Part shown: piece by piece, positions 53,501 through 64,000 of the stretch | Layout of the letters: every line of letters begins with the position of its first letter | How positions within the stretch are numbered: the stretch's first letter is position 1 | Origin: Hippasteria phrygiana | Taxonomy: Eukaryota; Echinodermata; Asteroidea; Valvatida; Goniasteridae | Reading direction: 5' to 3' | Length of the DNA stretch: 64,000 nt | Assembly: GCA_037893225.1 (NCBI GenBank) | Contig: JAZGUH010000224.1 | Span: 930,001-994,000 of the forward strand | Position numbers and translations under genes: made by a program | The notes under the pieces: model-generated | Seen by the model: only the letters and a program-made list of their open reading frames with translations | The model's database searches: none | What the model was told of the DNA's origin: nothing

Positions 53501-56500
53501 GATGATTGCAACATGTAGCGCCAGATCTAAGCTATCCATACATGTCAAAATTACTGCATTTGGTTGATATTTCATGCAATTATGAATGAGTAAAGCAAGT
53601 CCATACCCCAGGGAATTTGACATGCATGGAGCAATAAATAGACGGTAATATGTACACAGATGTTGGCCGGAAAGAAAATAAACATTGCGAGGTTTGAATT
53701 TTCTCCACAAGTTTTAACTCTAGGAAGCCGCCGATGATTGCAACATGTAGCGCCAGATCTAAGCTATCCATACATGTCAAAATTACTGTATTTGGTTGAT
53801 ATTTCATGCAATTATGAATGAGTAGAGCAAGTCCATACCCCAGGGAATTTGACAGTCATGGAGCAATAAATAGAAGGTAATATGCACACAGATGTTGGCC
53901 GGAAAGAAAATAAACATTGCGAGGTTTGAATTTTCTCCACAAGTTTTAACTCTAGGAAGCCGCCGATGATTGCAACATGTAGCGCCAGATCTAAGCTATC
54001 CATACATGTCAAAATTACTGCATTTGGTTGATATTTCATGCAATTATGAATGAGTAAAGCAAGTCCATACCCCAGGGAATTTGACATGCATGGAGCAATA
54101 AATAGACGGTAACATGTACACAGATGTTGGCCGGAAAGAAAATAAACATTGCGAGGTTTGAATTTTCTTAACAATTTTTATCTCTAGGAAGCCGCCGATG
54201 ATTGCAACATGTAGCGCCAGATCTAAGCTATCCATACATGTCAAAATTACTGTATTTGGTTGATATTTCATGCAATTATGAATGAGTAGAGCAAGTCCAT
54301 ACCCCAGGGAATTTGACAGTCATGGAGCAATAAATAGAAGGTAATATGCACACAGATGTTGGCCGGAAAGAAAATAAACATTGCGAGGTTTGAATTTTCT
54401 CCACAAGTTTTAACTCTAGGAAGCCGCCGATGATTGCAACATGTAGCGCCAGATCTAAGCTATCCATACATGTCAAAATTACTGCATTTGGTTTATATTT
54501 CATGCAATTATGAATGAGTAAAGCAAGTCCATACCCCAGGGAATTTGACATGCATGGAGCAATAAATAGACGGTAATATGTACACAGATGTTGGCCGGAA
54601 AGAAAATAAACATTGCGAGGTTTGAATTTTCTCCACAAGTTTTAACTCTAAGAAGCCGCCGATGATTGCAACATGTAGCGCCAGATCTAAGCTATCCATA
54701 CATGTCAAAATTACTGTATTTGGTTTATATTTCATGCAATTATGAATGAGTAAAGCAAGTCCATACCCCAGGGAATTTGACATGCATGGAGCAATAAATA
54801 GACGGTAACATGTACACAGATGTTGGCCGGAAAGAAAATAAACATTGCGAGGTTTGAATTTTCTCCACAAGTTTTAACTCTAGGAAGCCGCCGATGATTG
54901 CAACATGTAGCGCCAGATCTAAGCTATCCATACATGTCAAAATTACTGCATTTGGTTGATATTTCATGCAATTATGAATGAATAAAGCAAGTCCATACCC
55001 CAGGGAATTTGACGTGCATGGAGCAATAAATAGACGGTAATATGCACACAGATGTTGGCCGGAAAGAAAATAAACATTGCGAGGTTTGAATTTTCTCCAC
55101 AAGTTTTAACTCTAGGAAGCCGCCGATGATTGCAACATGTAGCGCCAGATCTAAGCTATCCATACATGTCAAAATTACTGTATTTGGTTGATATTTCATG
55201 CAATTATGAATGAGTAAAGCAAGTCCATACCCAAGGGAATTTGACATGCATGGAGCAATAAATAGACGGTAACATGTACACAGATGTTGGCCGGAAAGAA
55301 AATAAACATTGCGAGGTTTGAATTTTCTCCACAAGTTTTAACTCTAGGAAGCCGCCGATGATTGCAACATGTAGCGCCAGATCTAAGCTATCCATACATG
55401 TCAAAATTACTGCACTTGGTTGATATTTCATGCAATTATGAATGAGTAAAGCAAGTCCATACCCCAGGGAATTTGACATGCATGGAGCAATAAATAGACG
55501 GTAACATGTACACAGATGTTGGCCGGAAAGAAAATAAACATTGCGAGGTTTGAATTTTCTCCACAATTTTTATCTCTAGGAAGCCGCCGATGATTGCTAC
55601 ATGTTGCGCCAGATCTAAGCTATCCATACATGTCAAAATTACTGTATTTGGTTTATATTTCATGCAATTATGAATGAGTAAAGCAAGTCATACCCCAGGG
55701 AATTTGACATGCATGGAGCAATAAATAGACGGTAATATGTACACAGATGTTGGCCAGAAAGAAAATAAACATTGCGAGGTTTGAATTTTCTCCACAAGTT
55801 TTAACTCTAGGAAGCCGCCGATGATTGCAACATGTAGCGCCAGATCTAAGCTATCCATACATGTCAAAATTACTGTATTTGGTTGATATTTCATGCAATT
55901 ATGAATGAGTAAAGCAAGTCCATACCCCAGGGAATTTGACATGCATGGAGCAATAAATAGACGGTAATATGTACACAGATGTTGGCCGGAAAGAAAATAA
56001 ACATTGCGAGGTTTGAATTTTCTCCACAAGTTTTAACTCTAGGAAGCCGCCGATGATTGCAACATGTAGCGCCAGATCTAAGCTATCCATACATGTCAAA
56101 ATTACTGTATTTGGTTGATATTTCATGCAATTATGAATGAGTAGAGCAAGTCCATACCCCAGGGAATTTGACAGTCATGGAGCAATAAATAGAAGGTAAT
56201 ATGCACACAGATGTTGGCCGGAAAGAAAATAAACATTGCGAGGTTTGAATTTTCTCCACAAGTTTTAACTCTAGGAAGCCGCCGATGATTGCAACATGTA
56301 GCGCCAGATCTAAGCTATCCATACATGTCAAAATTACTGCATTTGGTTGATATTTCATGCAATTATGAATGAGTAAAGCAAGTCCATACCCCAGGGAATT
56401 TGACATGCATGGAGCAATAAATAGACGGTAACATGTACACAGATGTTGGCCGGAAAGAAAATAAACATTGCGAGGTTTGAATTTTCTCCACAATTTTTAT

Positions 56501-57011
56501 CTCTAGGAAGCCGCCGATGATTGCAACATGTAGCGCCAGATCTAAGCTATCCATACATGTCAAAATTACTGTATTTGGTTTATATTTCATGCAATTATGA
56601 ATGAGTAAAGCAAGTCATACCCCAGGGAATTTGACATGCATGGAGCAATAAATAGACGGTAATATGTACACAGATGTTGGCCGGAAAGAAAATAAACATT
56701 GCGAGGTTTGAATTTTCTCCACAAGTTTTAACTCTAAGAAGCCGCCGATGATTGCAACATGTAGCGCCAGATCTAAGCTATCCATACATGTCAAAATTAC
56801 TGCATTTGGTTGATATTTCATGCAATTATGAATGAGTAAAGCAAGTCCATACCCCAGGGAATTTGACATGCATGGAGCAATAAATAGACGGTAATATGTA
56901 CACAGATGTTGGCCGGAAAGAAAATAAACATTGCGAGGTTTGAATTTTCTCCACAAGTTTTAACTCTAAGAAGCCGCCGATGATTGCAACATGTAGCGCC
57001 AGATCTAAGCT
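50521..57011 (+). repeat. 28-monomer HOR, 6491 bp, copy 1
   Basis: The order is F H A B C I J I' J' B C I J D/B C I C D F H A I' J' B C I J D. Five J-type monomers account for -5 bp. The I at 53998 has private changes in 'ttcttaacaa'. The unit is itself built of two related halves starting with F at 50521 and 54694. Confidence 0.9.
53534..53765 (+). repeat. D/B hybrid monomer
   Basis: It has c24 as in D but g190 as in B, and is followed by C. At 50289-51680 the intact order D F H A B C is present, so joining D directly to B would remove four monomers (928 bp). Repeated at 60025 and 61879. Confidence 0.65.
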
Positions 57012-58866
57012 ATCCATACATGTCAAAATTACTGTATTTGGTTTATATTTCATGCAATTATGAATGAGTAAAGCAAGTCCATACCCCAGGGAATTTGACA
57101 TGCATGGAGCAATAAATAGACGGTAACATGTACACAGATGTTGGCCGGAAAGAAAATAAACATTGCGAGGTTTGAATTTTCTCCACAAGTTTTAACTCTA
57201 GGAAGCCGCCGATGATTGCAACATGTAGCGCCAGATCTAAGCTATCCATACATGTCAAAATTACTGCATTTGGTTGATATTTCATGCAATTATGAATGAA
57301 TAAAGCAAGTCCATACCCCAGGGAATTTGACGTGCATGGAGCAATAAATAGACGGTAATATGCACACAGATGTTGGCCGGAAAGAAAATAAACATTGCGA
57401 GGTTTGAATTTTCTCCACAAGTTTTAACTCTAGGAAGCCGCCGATGATTGCAACATGTAGCGCCAGATCTAAGCTATCCATACATGTCAAAATTACTGTA
57501 TTTGGTTGATATTTCATGCAATTATGAATGAGTAAAGCAAGTCCATACCCAAGGGAATTTGACATGCATGGAGCAATAAATAGACGGTAACATGTACACA
57601 GATGTTGGCCGGAAAGAAAATAAACATTGCGAGGTTTGAATTTTCTCCACAAGTTTTAACTCTAGGAAGCCGCCGATGATTGCAACATGTAGCGCCAGAT
57701 CTAAGCTATCCATACATGTCAAAATTACTGTATTTGGTTGATATTTCATGCAATTATGAATGAGTAAAGCAAGTCCATACCCCAGGGAATTTGACATGCA
57801 TGGAGCAATAAATAGACGGTAATATGTACACAGATGTTGGCCGGAAAGAAAATAAACATTGCGAGGTTTGAATTTTCTCCACAAGTTTTAACTCTAGGAA
57901 GCCGCCGATGATTGCAACATGTAGCGCCAGATCTAAGCTATCCATACATGTCAAAATTACTGTATTTGGTTGATATTTCATGCAATTATGAATGAGTAGA
58001 GCAAGTCCATACCCCAGGGAATTTGACAGTCATGGAGCAATAAATAGAAGGTAATATGCACACAGATGTTGGCCGGAAAGAAAATAAACATTGCGAGGTT
58101 TGAATTTTCTCCACAAGTTTTAACTCTAGGAAGCCGCCGATGATTGCAACATGTAGCGCCAGATCTAAGCTATCCATACATGTCAAAATTACTGCATTTG
58201 GTTGATATTTCATGCAATTATGAATGAGTAAAGCAAGTCCATACCCCAGGGAATTTGACATGCATGGAGCAATAAATAGACGGTAACATGTACACAGATG
58301 TTGGCCGGAAAGAAAATAAACATTGCGAGGTTTGAATTTTCTCCACAATTTTTATCTCTAGGAAGCCGCCGATGATTGCAACATGTAGCGCCAGATCTAA
58401 GCTATCCATACATGTCAAAATTACTGTATTTGGTTTATATTTCATGCAATTATGAATGAGTAAAGCAAGTCATACCCCAGGGAATTTGACATGCATGGAG
58501 CAATAAATAGACGGTAATATGTACACAGATGTTGGCCGGAAAGAAACTAAACATTGCGAGGTTTGAATTTTCTCCACAAGTTTTAACTATAAGAAGCCGC
58601 CGATGATTGCAACATGTAGCGCCAGATCTAAGCTATCCATACATGTCAAAATTACTGCACTTGGTTGATATTTCATGCAATTATGAATGAGTAAAGCAAG
58701 TCCATACCCCAGGGAATTTGACATGCATGGAGCAATAAATAGACGGTAACATGTACACAGATGTTGGCCGGAAAGAAAATAAACATTGCGAGGTTTGAAT
58801 TTTCTCCACAATTTTTATCTCTAGGAAGCCGCCGATGATTGCTACATGTTGCGCCAGATCTAAGCT

Positions 58867-60720
58867 ATCCATACATGTCAAAATTACTGTATTTGGTTTA
58901 TATTTCATGCAATTATGAATGAGTAAAGCAAGTCATACCCCAGGGAATTTGACATGCATGGAGCAATAAATAGACGGTAATATGTACACAGATGTTGGCC
59001 AGAAAGAAAATAAACATTGCGAGGTTTGAATTTTCTCCACAAGTTTTAACTCTAGGAAGCCGCCGATGATTGCAACATGTAGCGCCAGATCTAAGCTATC
59101 CATACATGTCAAAATTACTGTATTTGGTTGATATTTCATGCAATTATGAATGAGTAAAGCAAGTCCATACCCCAGGGAATTTGACATGCATGGAGCAATA
59201 AATAGACGGTAATATGTACACAGATGTTGGCCGGAAAGAAAATAAACATTGCGAGGTTTGAATTTTCTCCACAAGTTTTAACTCTAGGAAGCCGCCGATG
59301 ATTGCAACATGTAGCGCCAGATCTAAGCTATCCATACATGTCAAAATTACTGTATTTGGTTGATATTTCATGCAATTATGAATGAGTAGAGCAAGTCCAT
59401 ACCCCAGGGAATTTGACAGTCATGGAGCAATAAATAGAAGGTAATATGCACACAGATGTTGGCCGGAAAGAAAATAAACATTGCGAGGTTTGAATTTTCT
59501 CCACAAGTTTTAACTCTAGGAAGCCGCCGATGATTGCAACATGTAGCGCCAGATCTAAGCTATCCATACATGTCAAAATTACTGCATTTGGTTGATATTT
59601 CATGCAATTATGAATGAGTAAAGCAAGTCCATACCCCAGGGAATTTGACATGCATGGAGCAATAAATAGACGGTAACATGTACACAGATGTTGGCCGGAA
59701 AGAAAATAAACATTGCGAGGTTTGAATTTTCTCCACAATTTTTATCTCTAGGAAGCCGCCGATGATTGCAACATGTAGCGCCAGATCTAAGCTATCCATA
59801 CATGTCAAAATTACTGTATTTGGTTTATATTTCATGCAATTATGAATGAGTAAAGCAAGTCATACCCCAGGGAATTTGACATGCATGGAGCAATAAATAG
59901 ACGGTAATATGTACACAGATGTTGGCCGGAAAGAAAATAAACATTGCGAGGTTTGAATTTTCTCCACAAGTTTTAACTCTAAGAAGCCGCCGATGATTGC
60001 AACATGTAGCGCCAGATCTAAGCTATCCATACATGTCAAAATTACTGCATTTGGTTGATATTTCATGCAATTATGAATGAGTAAAGCAAGTCCATACCCC
60101 AGGGAATTTGACATGCATGGAGCAATAAATAGACGGTAATATGTACACAGATGTTGGCCGGAAAGAAAATAAACATTGCGAGGTTTGAATTTTCTCCACA
60201 AGTTTTAACTCTAGGAAGCCGCCGATGATTGCAACATGTAGCGCCAGATCTAAGCTATCCATACATGTCAAAATTACTGTATTTGGTTGATATTTCATGC
60301 AATTATGAATGAGTAGAGCAAGTCCATACCCCAGGGAATTTGACAGTCATGGAGCAATAAATAGAAGGTAATATGCACACAGATGTTGGCCGGAAAGAAA
60401 ATAAACATTGCGAGGTTTGAATTTTCTCCACAAGTTTTAACTCTAGGAAGCCGCCGATGATTGCAACATGTAGCGCCAGATCTAAGCTATCCATACATGT
60501 CAAAATTACTGCATTTGGTTGATATTTCATGCAATTATGAATGAGTAAAGCAAGTCCATACCCCAGGGAATTTGACATGCATGGAGCAATAAATAGACGG
60601 TAACATGTACACAGATGTTGGCCGGAAAGAAAATAAACATTGCGAGGTTTGAATTTTCTCCACAATTTTTATCTCTAGGAAGCCGCCGATGATTGCTACA
60701 TGTTGCGCCAGATCTAAGCT
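58867..60720 (+). repeat. 1854-bp 8-mer, copy 1
   Basis: The order is J' B C I J D/B C I/I'. It is followed directly by the same run at 60721-62574. The last monomer (60489) is a hybrid that joins the copies. Confidence 0.9.
60489..60720 (+). repeat. I/I' hybrid at the 1854-bp duplication junction
   Basis: It has t26 of I with t209 and t216 of I' ('gctacatgttgc'); the switch lies between 26 and 209. It precedes J' just as the true I' does at 58635, while the equivalent monomer of copy 2 (62343) is plain I. Confidence 0.75.
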
Positions 60721-62574
60721 ATCCATACATGTCAAAATTACTGTATTTGGTTTATATTTCATGCAATTATGAATGAGTAAAGCAAGTCATACCCCAGGGA
60801 ATTTGACATGCATGGAGCAATAAATAGACGGTAATATGTACACAGATGTTGGCCAGAAAGAAAATAAACATTGCGAGGTTTGAATTTTCTCCACAAGTTT
60901 TAACTCTAGGAAGCCGCCGATGATTGCAACATGTAGCGCCAGATCTAAGCTATCCATACATGTCAAAATTACTGTATTTGGTTGATATTTCATGCAATTA
61001 TGAATGAGTAAAGCAAGTCCATACCCCAGGGAATTTGACATGCATGGAGCAATAAATAGACGGTAATATGTACACAGATGTTGGCCGGAAAGAAAATAAA
61101 CATTGCGAGGTTTGAATTTTCTCCACAAGTTTTAACTCTAGGAAGCCGCCGATGATTGCAACATGTAGCGCCAGATCTAAGCTATCCATACATGTCAAAA
61201 TTACTGTATTTGGTTGATATTTCATGCAATTATGAATGAGTAGAGCAAGTCCATACCCCAGGGAATTTGACAGTCATGGAGCAATAAATAGAAGGTAATA
61301 TGCACACAGATGTTGGCCGGAAAGAAAATAAACATTGCGAGGTTTGAATTTTCTCCACAAGTTTTAACTCTAGGAAGCCGCCGATGATTGCAACATGTAG
61401 CGCCAGATCTAAGCTATCCATACATGTCAAAATTACTGCATTTGGTTGATATTTCATGCAATTATGAATGAGTAAAGCAAGTCCATACCCCAGGGAATTT
61501 GACATGCATGGAGCAATAAATAGACGGTAACATGTACACAGATGTTGGCCGGAAAGAAAATAAACATTGCGAGGTTTGAATTTTCTCCACAATTTTTATC
61601 TCTAGGAAGCCGCCGATGATTGCAACATGTAGCGCCAGATCTAAGCTATCCATACATGTCAAAATTACTGTATTTGGTTTATATTTCATGCAATTATGAA
61701 TGAGTAAAGCAAGTCATACCCCAGGGAATTTGACATGCATGGAGCAATAAATAGACGGTAATATGTACACAGATGTTGGCCGGAAAGAAAATAAACATTG
61801 CGAGGTTTGAATTTTCTCCACAAGTTTTAACTCTAAGAAGCCGCCGATGATTGCAACATGTAGCGCCAGATCTAAGCTATCCATACATGTCAAAATTACT
61901 GCATTTGGTTGATATTTCATGCAATTATGAATGAGTAAAGCAAGTCCATACCCCAGGGAATTTGACATGCATGGAGCAATAAATAGACGGTAATATGTAC
62001 ACAGATGTTGGCCGGAAAGAAAATAAACATTGCGAGGTTTGAATTTTCTCCACAAGTTTTAACTCTAGGAAGCCGCCGATGATTGCAACATGTAGCGCCA
62101 GATCTAAGCTATCCATACATGTCAAAATTACTGTATTTGGTTGATATTTCATGCAATTATGAATGAGTAGAGCAAGTCCATACCCCAGGGAATTTGACAG
62201 TCATGGAGCAATAAATAGAAGGTAATATGCACACAGATGTTGGCCGGAAAGAAAATAAACATTGCGAGGTTTGAATTTTCTCCACAAGTTTTAACTCTAG
62301 GAAGCCGCCGATGATTGCAACATGTAGCGCCAGATCTAAGCTATCCATACATGTCAAAATTACTGCATTTGGTTGATATTTCATGCAATTATGAATGAGT
62401 AAAGCAAGTCCATACCCCAGGGAATTTGACATGCATGGAGCAATAAATAGACGGTAACATGTACACAGATGTTGGCCGGAAAGAAAATAAACATTGCGAG
62501 GTTTGAATTTTCTCCACAATTTTTATCTCTAGGAAGCCGCCGATGATTGCAACATGTAGCGCCAGATCTAAGCT
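60721..62574 (+). repeat. 1854-bp 8-mer, copy 2
   Basis: The order is J' B C I J D/B C I, 1854 bp downstream of copy 1, followed by C (62575) and D with t33 (62807), as after 53998. Confidence 0.9.
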
Positions 62575-63038
62575 ATCCATACATGTCAAAATTACTGTAT
62601 TTGGTTGATATTTCATGCAATTATGAATGAGTAGAGCAAGTCCATACCCCAGGGAATTTGACAGTCATGGAGCAATAAATAGAAGGTAATATGCACACAG
62701 ATGTTGGCCGGAAAGAAAATAAACATTGCGAGGTTTGAATTTTCTCCACAAGTTTTAACTCTAGGAAGCCGCCGATGATTGCAACATGTAGCGCCAGATC
62801 TAAGCTATCCATACATGTCAAAATTACTGCATTTGGTTTATATTTCATGCAATTATGAATGAGTAAAGCAAGTCCATACCCCAGGGAATTTGACATGCAT
62901 GGAGCAATAAATAGACGGTAATATGTACACAGATGTTGGCCGGAAAGAAAATAAACATTGCGAGGTTTGAATTTTCTCCACAAGTTTTAACTCTAAGAAG
63001 CCGCCGATGATTGCAACATGTAGCGCCAGATCTAAGCT

Positions 63039-63966
63039 ATCCATACATGTCAAAATTACTGTATTTGGTTTATATTTCATGCAATTATGAATGAGTAAAG
63101 CAAGTCCATACCCCAGGGAATTTGACATGCATGGAGCAATAAATAGACGGTAACATGTACACAGATGTTGGCCGGAAAGAAAATAAACATTGCGAGGTTT
63201 GAATTTTCTCCACAAGTTTTAACTCTAGGAAGCCGCCGATGATTGCAACATGTAGCGCCAGATCTAAGCTATCCATACATGTCAAAATTACTGCATTTGG
63301 TTGATATTTCATGCAATTATGAATGAATAAAGCAAGTCCATACCCCAGGGAATTTGACGTGCATGGAGCAATAAATAGACGGTAATATGCACACAGATGT
63401 TGGCCGGAAAGAAAATAAACATTGCGAGGTTTGAATTTTCTCCACAAGTTTTAACTCTAGGAAGCCGCCGATGATTGCAACATGTAGCGCCAGATCTAAG
63501 CTATCCATACATGTCAAAATTACTGTATTTGGTTGATATTTCATGCAATTATGAATGAGTAAAGCAAGTCCATACCCAAGGGAATTTGACATGCATGGAG
63601 CAATAAATAGACGGTAACATGTACACAGATGTTGGCCGGAAAGAAAATAAACATTGCGAGGTTTGAATTTTCTCCACAAGTTTTAACTCTAGGAAGCCGC
63701 CGATGATTGCAACATGTAGCGCCAGATCTAAGCTATCCATACATGTCAAAATTACTGTATTTGGTTGATATTTCATGCAATTATGAATGAGTAAAGCAAG
63801 TCCATACCCCAGGGAATTTGACATGCATGGAGCAATAAATAGACGGTAATATGTACACAGATGTTGGCCGGAAAGAAAATAAACATTGCGAGGTTTGAAT
63901 TTTCTCCACAAGTTTTAACTCTAGGAAGCCGCCGATGATTGCAACATGTAGCGCCAGATCTAAGCT
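63039..63966 (+). repeat. Start of next HOR copy (F H A B)
   Basis: Four full monomers at 63039, 63271, 63503 and 63735 in the same order as 50521-51448 and 57012-57939. The next copy continues beyond the window. Confidence 0.88.
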
Positions 63967-64000
63967 ATCCATACATGTCAAAATTACTGTATTTGGTTGA
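63967..64000 (+). repeat. Partial monomer at window edge
   Basis: The first 34 bases of a monomer, with t24 and g33, cut by the window end. B is normally followed by C, which fits t24/g33, but the deciding positions lie outside. Confidence 0.95.

Larger units (their letters stand above)
57012..63038 (+). repeat. 26-monomer HOR, 6027 bp, copy 2
   Basis: It matches 50521-54229 at an offset of 6491 for its first part, and 52376-54693 at an offset of 8345 for its last part. It contains an internal 1854-bp duplication (58867-60720 and 60721-62574) and lacks the second half of copy 1. Confidence 0.9.
1..64000 (+). repeat. Satellite DNA array, ~232-bp monomer, 276 full copies
   Basis: The string 'atccatacatgtcaaaatta' recurs every 232 bp from base 1 to base 63967, always on the same strand, with no unique sequence between copies. 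The array runs off both window ends, so its true size is larger. Types differ at roughly 2 to 10 of 232 positions by the diagnostic sites I read, so monomers are about 95-99% identical, and copies of the same type far apart are often identical. All indels seen are 1, 4 or 9 bp. There is no inversion and no inserted mobile element. Homogenisation with multi-monomer periodicity is the known signature of unequal crossing-over and gene conversion in eukaryotic satellites. Function is not readable from the sequence. A centromeric or other heterochromatic location is inference. Confidence 0.99.

Noticed and set aside
47..63981. Over 250 minus-strand open frames of 65-120 codons with near-identical products
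   Set aside because: They overlap one another in different frames, cross monomer borders, match no family I know, and follow from repetition of a 232-bp unit. Frame is lost every monomer, so no continuous repeat protein is possible.
1..64000. CRISPR array
   Set aside because: There are no unique spacers between short repeats; the whole 232-bp unit is repeated and the variable sites are shared alleles.
1..64000. Assembly artefact (collapsed or artificially repeated reads)
   Set aside because: Private marks, hybrid monomers and unequal HOR lengths form a consistent history that a simple looped assembly would not give. It cannot be fully excluded without reads.
1..64000. Bacterial, phage or plasmid origin, or ribosomal DNA spacer
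   Set aside because: No coding sequence, rRNA, promoter or origin signal is seen in 64 kb. A pure 232-bp tandem array of this size has no prokaryotic parallel that I know.

Overview
The window is a single uninterrupted satellite DNA array. From base 1 to base 64000 it consists of head-to-tail copies of one monomer of about 232 bp, all in the same orientation: 276 complete monomers (bases 1-63966) plus a 34-base partial one. Read by eye, the length variants are 7 monomers of 222 bp, 6 of 236 bp and 20 of 231 bp. Their net -66 bp accounts exactly for the difference between 276 x 232 and the observed position of the last monomer start. I found no gene, RNA gene, transposon, CRISPR array or unique spacer. 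A long, pure, homogenised satellite with higher-order repeats (HORs) points to a eukaryotic chromosome, most plausibly centromeric, pericentromeric, subtelomeric or B-chromosome heterochromatin. I do not recognise the monomer. It is not alpha satellite (171 bp) nor the roughly 155-180 bp centromere repeats of Arabidopsis, maize or rice, so I do not name an organism. Monomer 1 is 39% GC, with six CpGs (observed/expected about 0.68).

Numbering and types. Monomer position 1 is the first base of 'atccatac'. Diagnostic positions are 24 (c/t), 33 (g/t), 57 (g/a), 60 (a/g), 76 (a/c), 89-91 (atg/gtg/agt), 110-111, 115-116, 120, 136, 145, 148, 177-184, 190, 209, 216 and 231. Monomer types used below: A = t24,g33,a76,atg,c116; B = t24,g33,c76,atg,t116,t120,g190; C = t24,g60,agt,a110,c120; D = c24,g33,atg,t116,t120,a190; E = t24,t33,t111,c148; F = t24,t33,atg,c116,g190; G = c24,a57,atg,c116; H = c24,a57,gtg,t116,c120; I = c24,g33,c116 with t178/t184; I' = I with c26,t209,t216; J = t24,t33 with one c lost at 68/69; K = g60,atg,a110 with g177/t184; L = J plus a 9-bp deletion near 107-116; C+ = C with a 4-bp insertion near 27; x, y, z, w = minor types of the left part.

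Layout. 1-3712: two 8-monomer HORs (A B C D E F G H). 3713-7192: irregular 15 monomers. 7193-7878: K, L and a mosaic. 7879-11590: the two 8-mers again. 11591-17390: F/D/H/x/y/z/w mixture with a tandem 1160-bp 5-mer. 17391-23178: 3010-bp and 2778-bp HORs carrying K, L and C+. 23179-28724: irregular, with single-monomer expansions. 28725-35908: 11-monomer HOR (2546, 2546, 2092 bp). 35909-37304: plain hexamer. 37305-47740: 22/23-monomer HOR (5102, 5334 bp). 47741-50520: transition with a fresh 695-bp duplication. 50521-63038: 28/26-monomer HOR (6491, 6027 bp). 63039-64000: start of the next copy.

The order D-F-H-A-B-C recurs across most of the window and looks like an ancestral hexamer from which the other units arose by unequal exchange. 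Several exchange junctions can be seen as hybrid monomers. Minus-strand open frames of up to 120 codons recur every 232 bp. They are a by-product of the repeat and are not annotated as genes.
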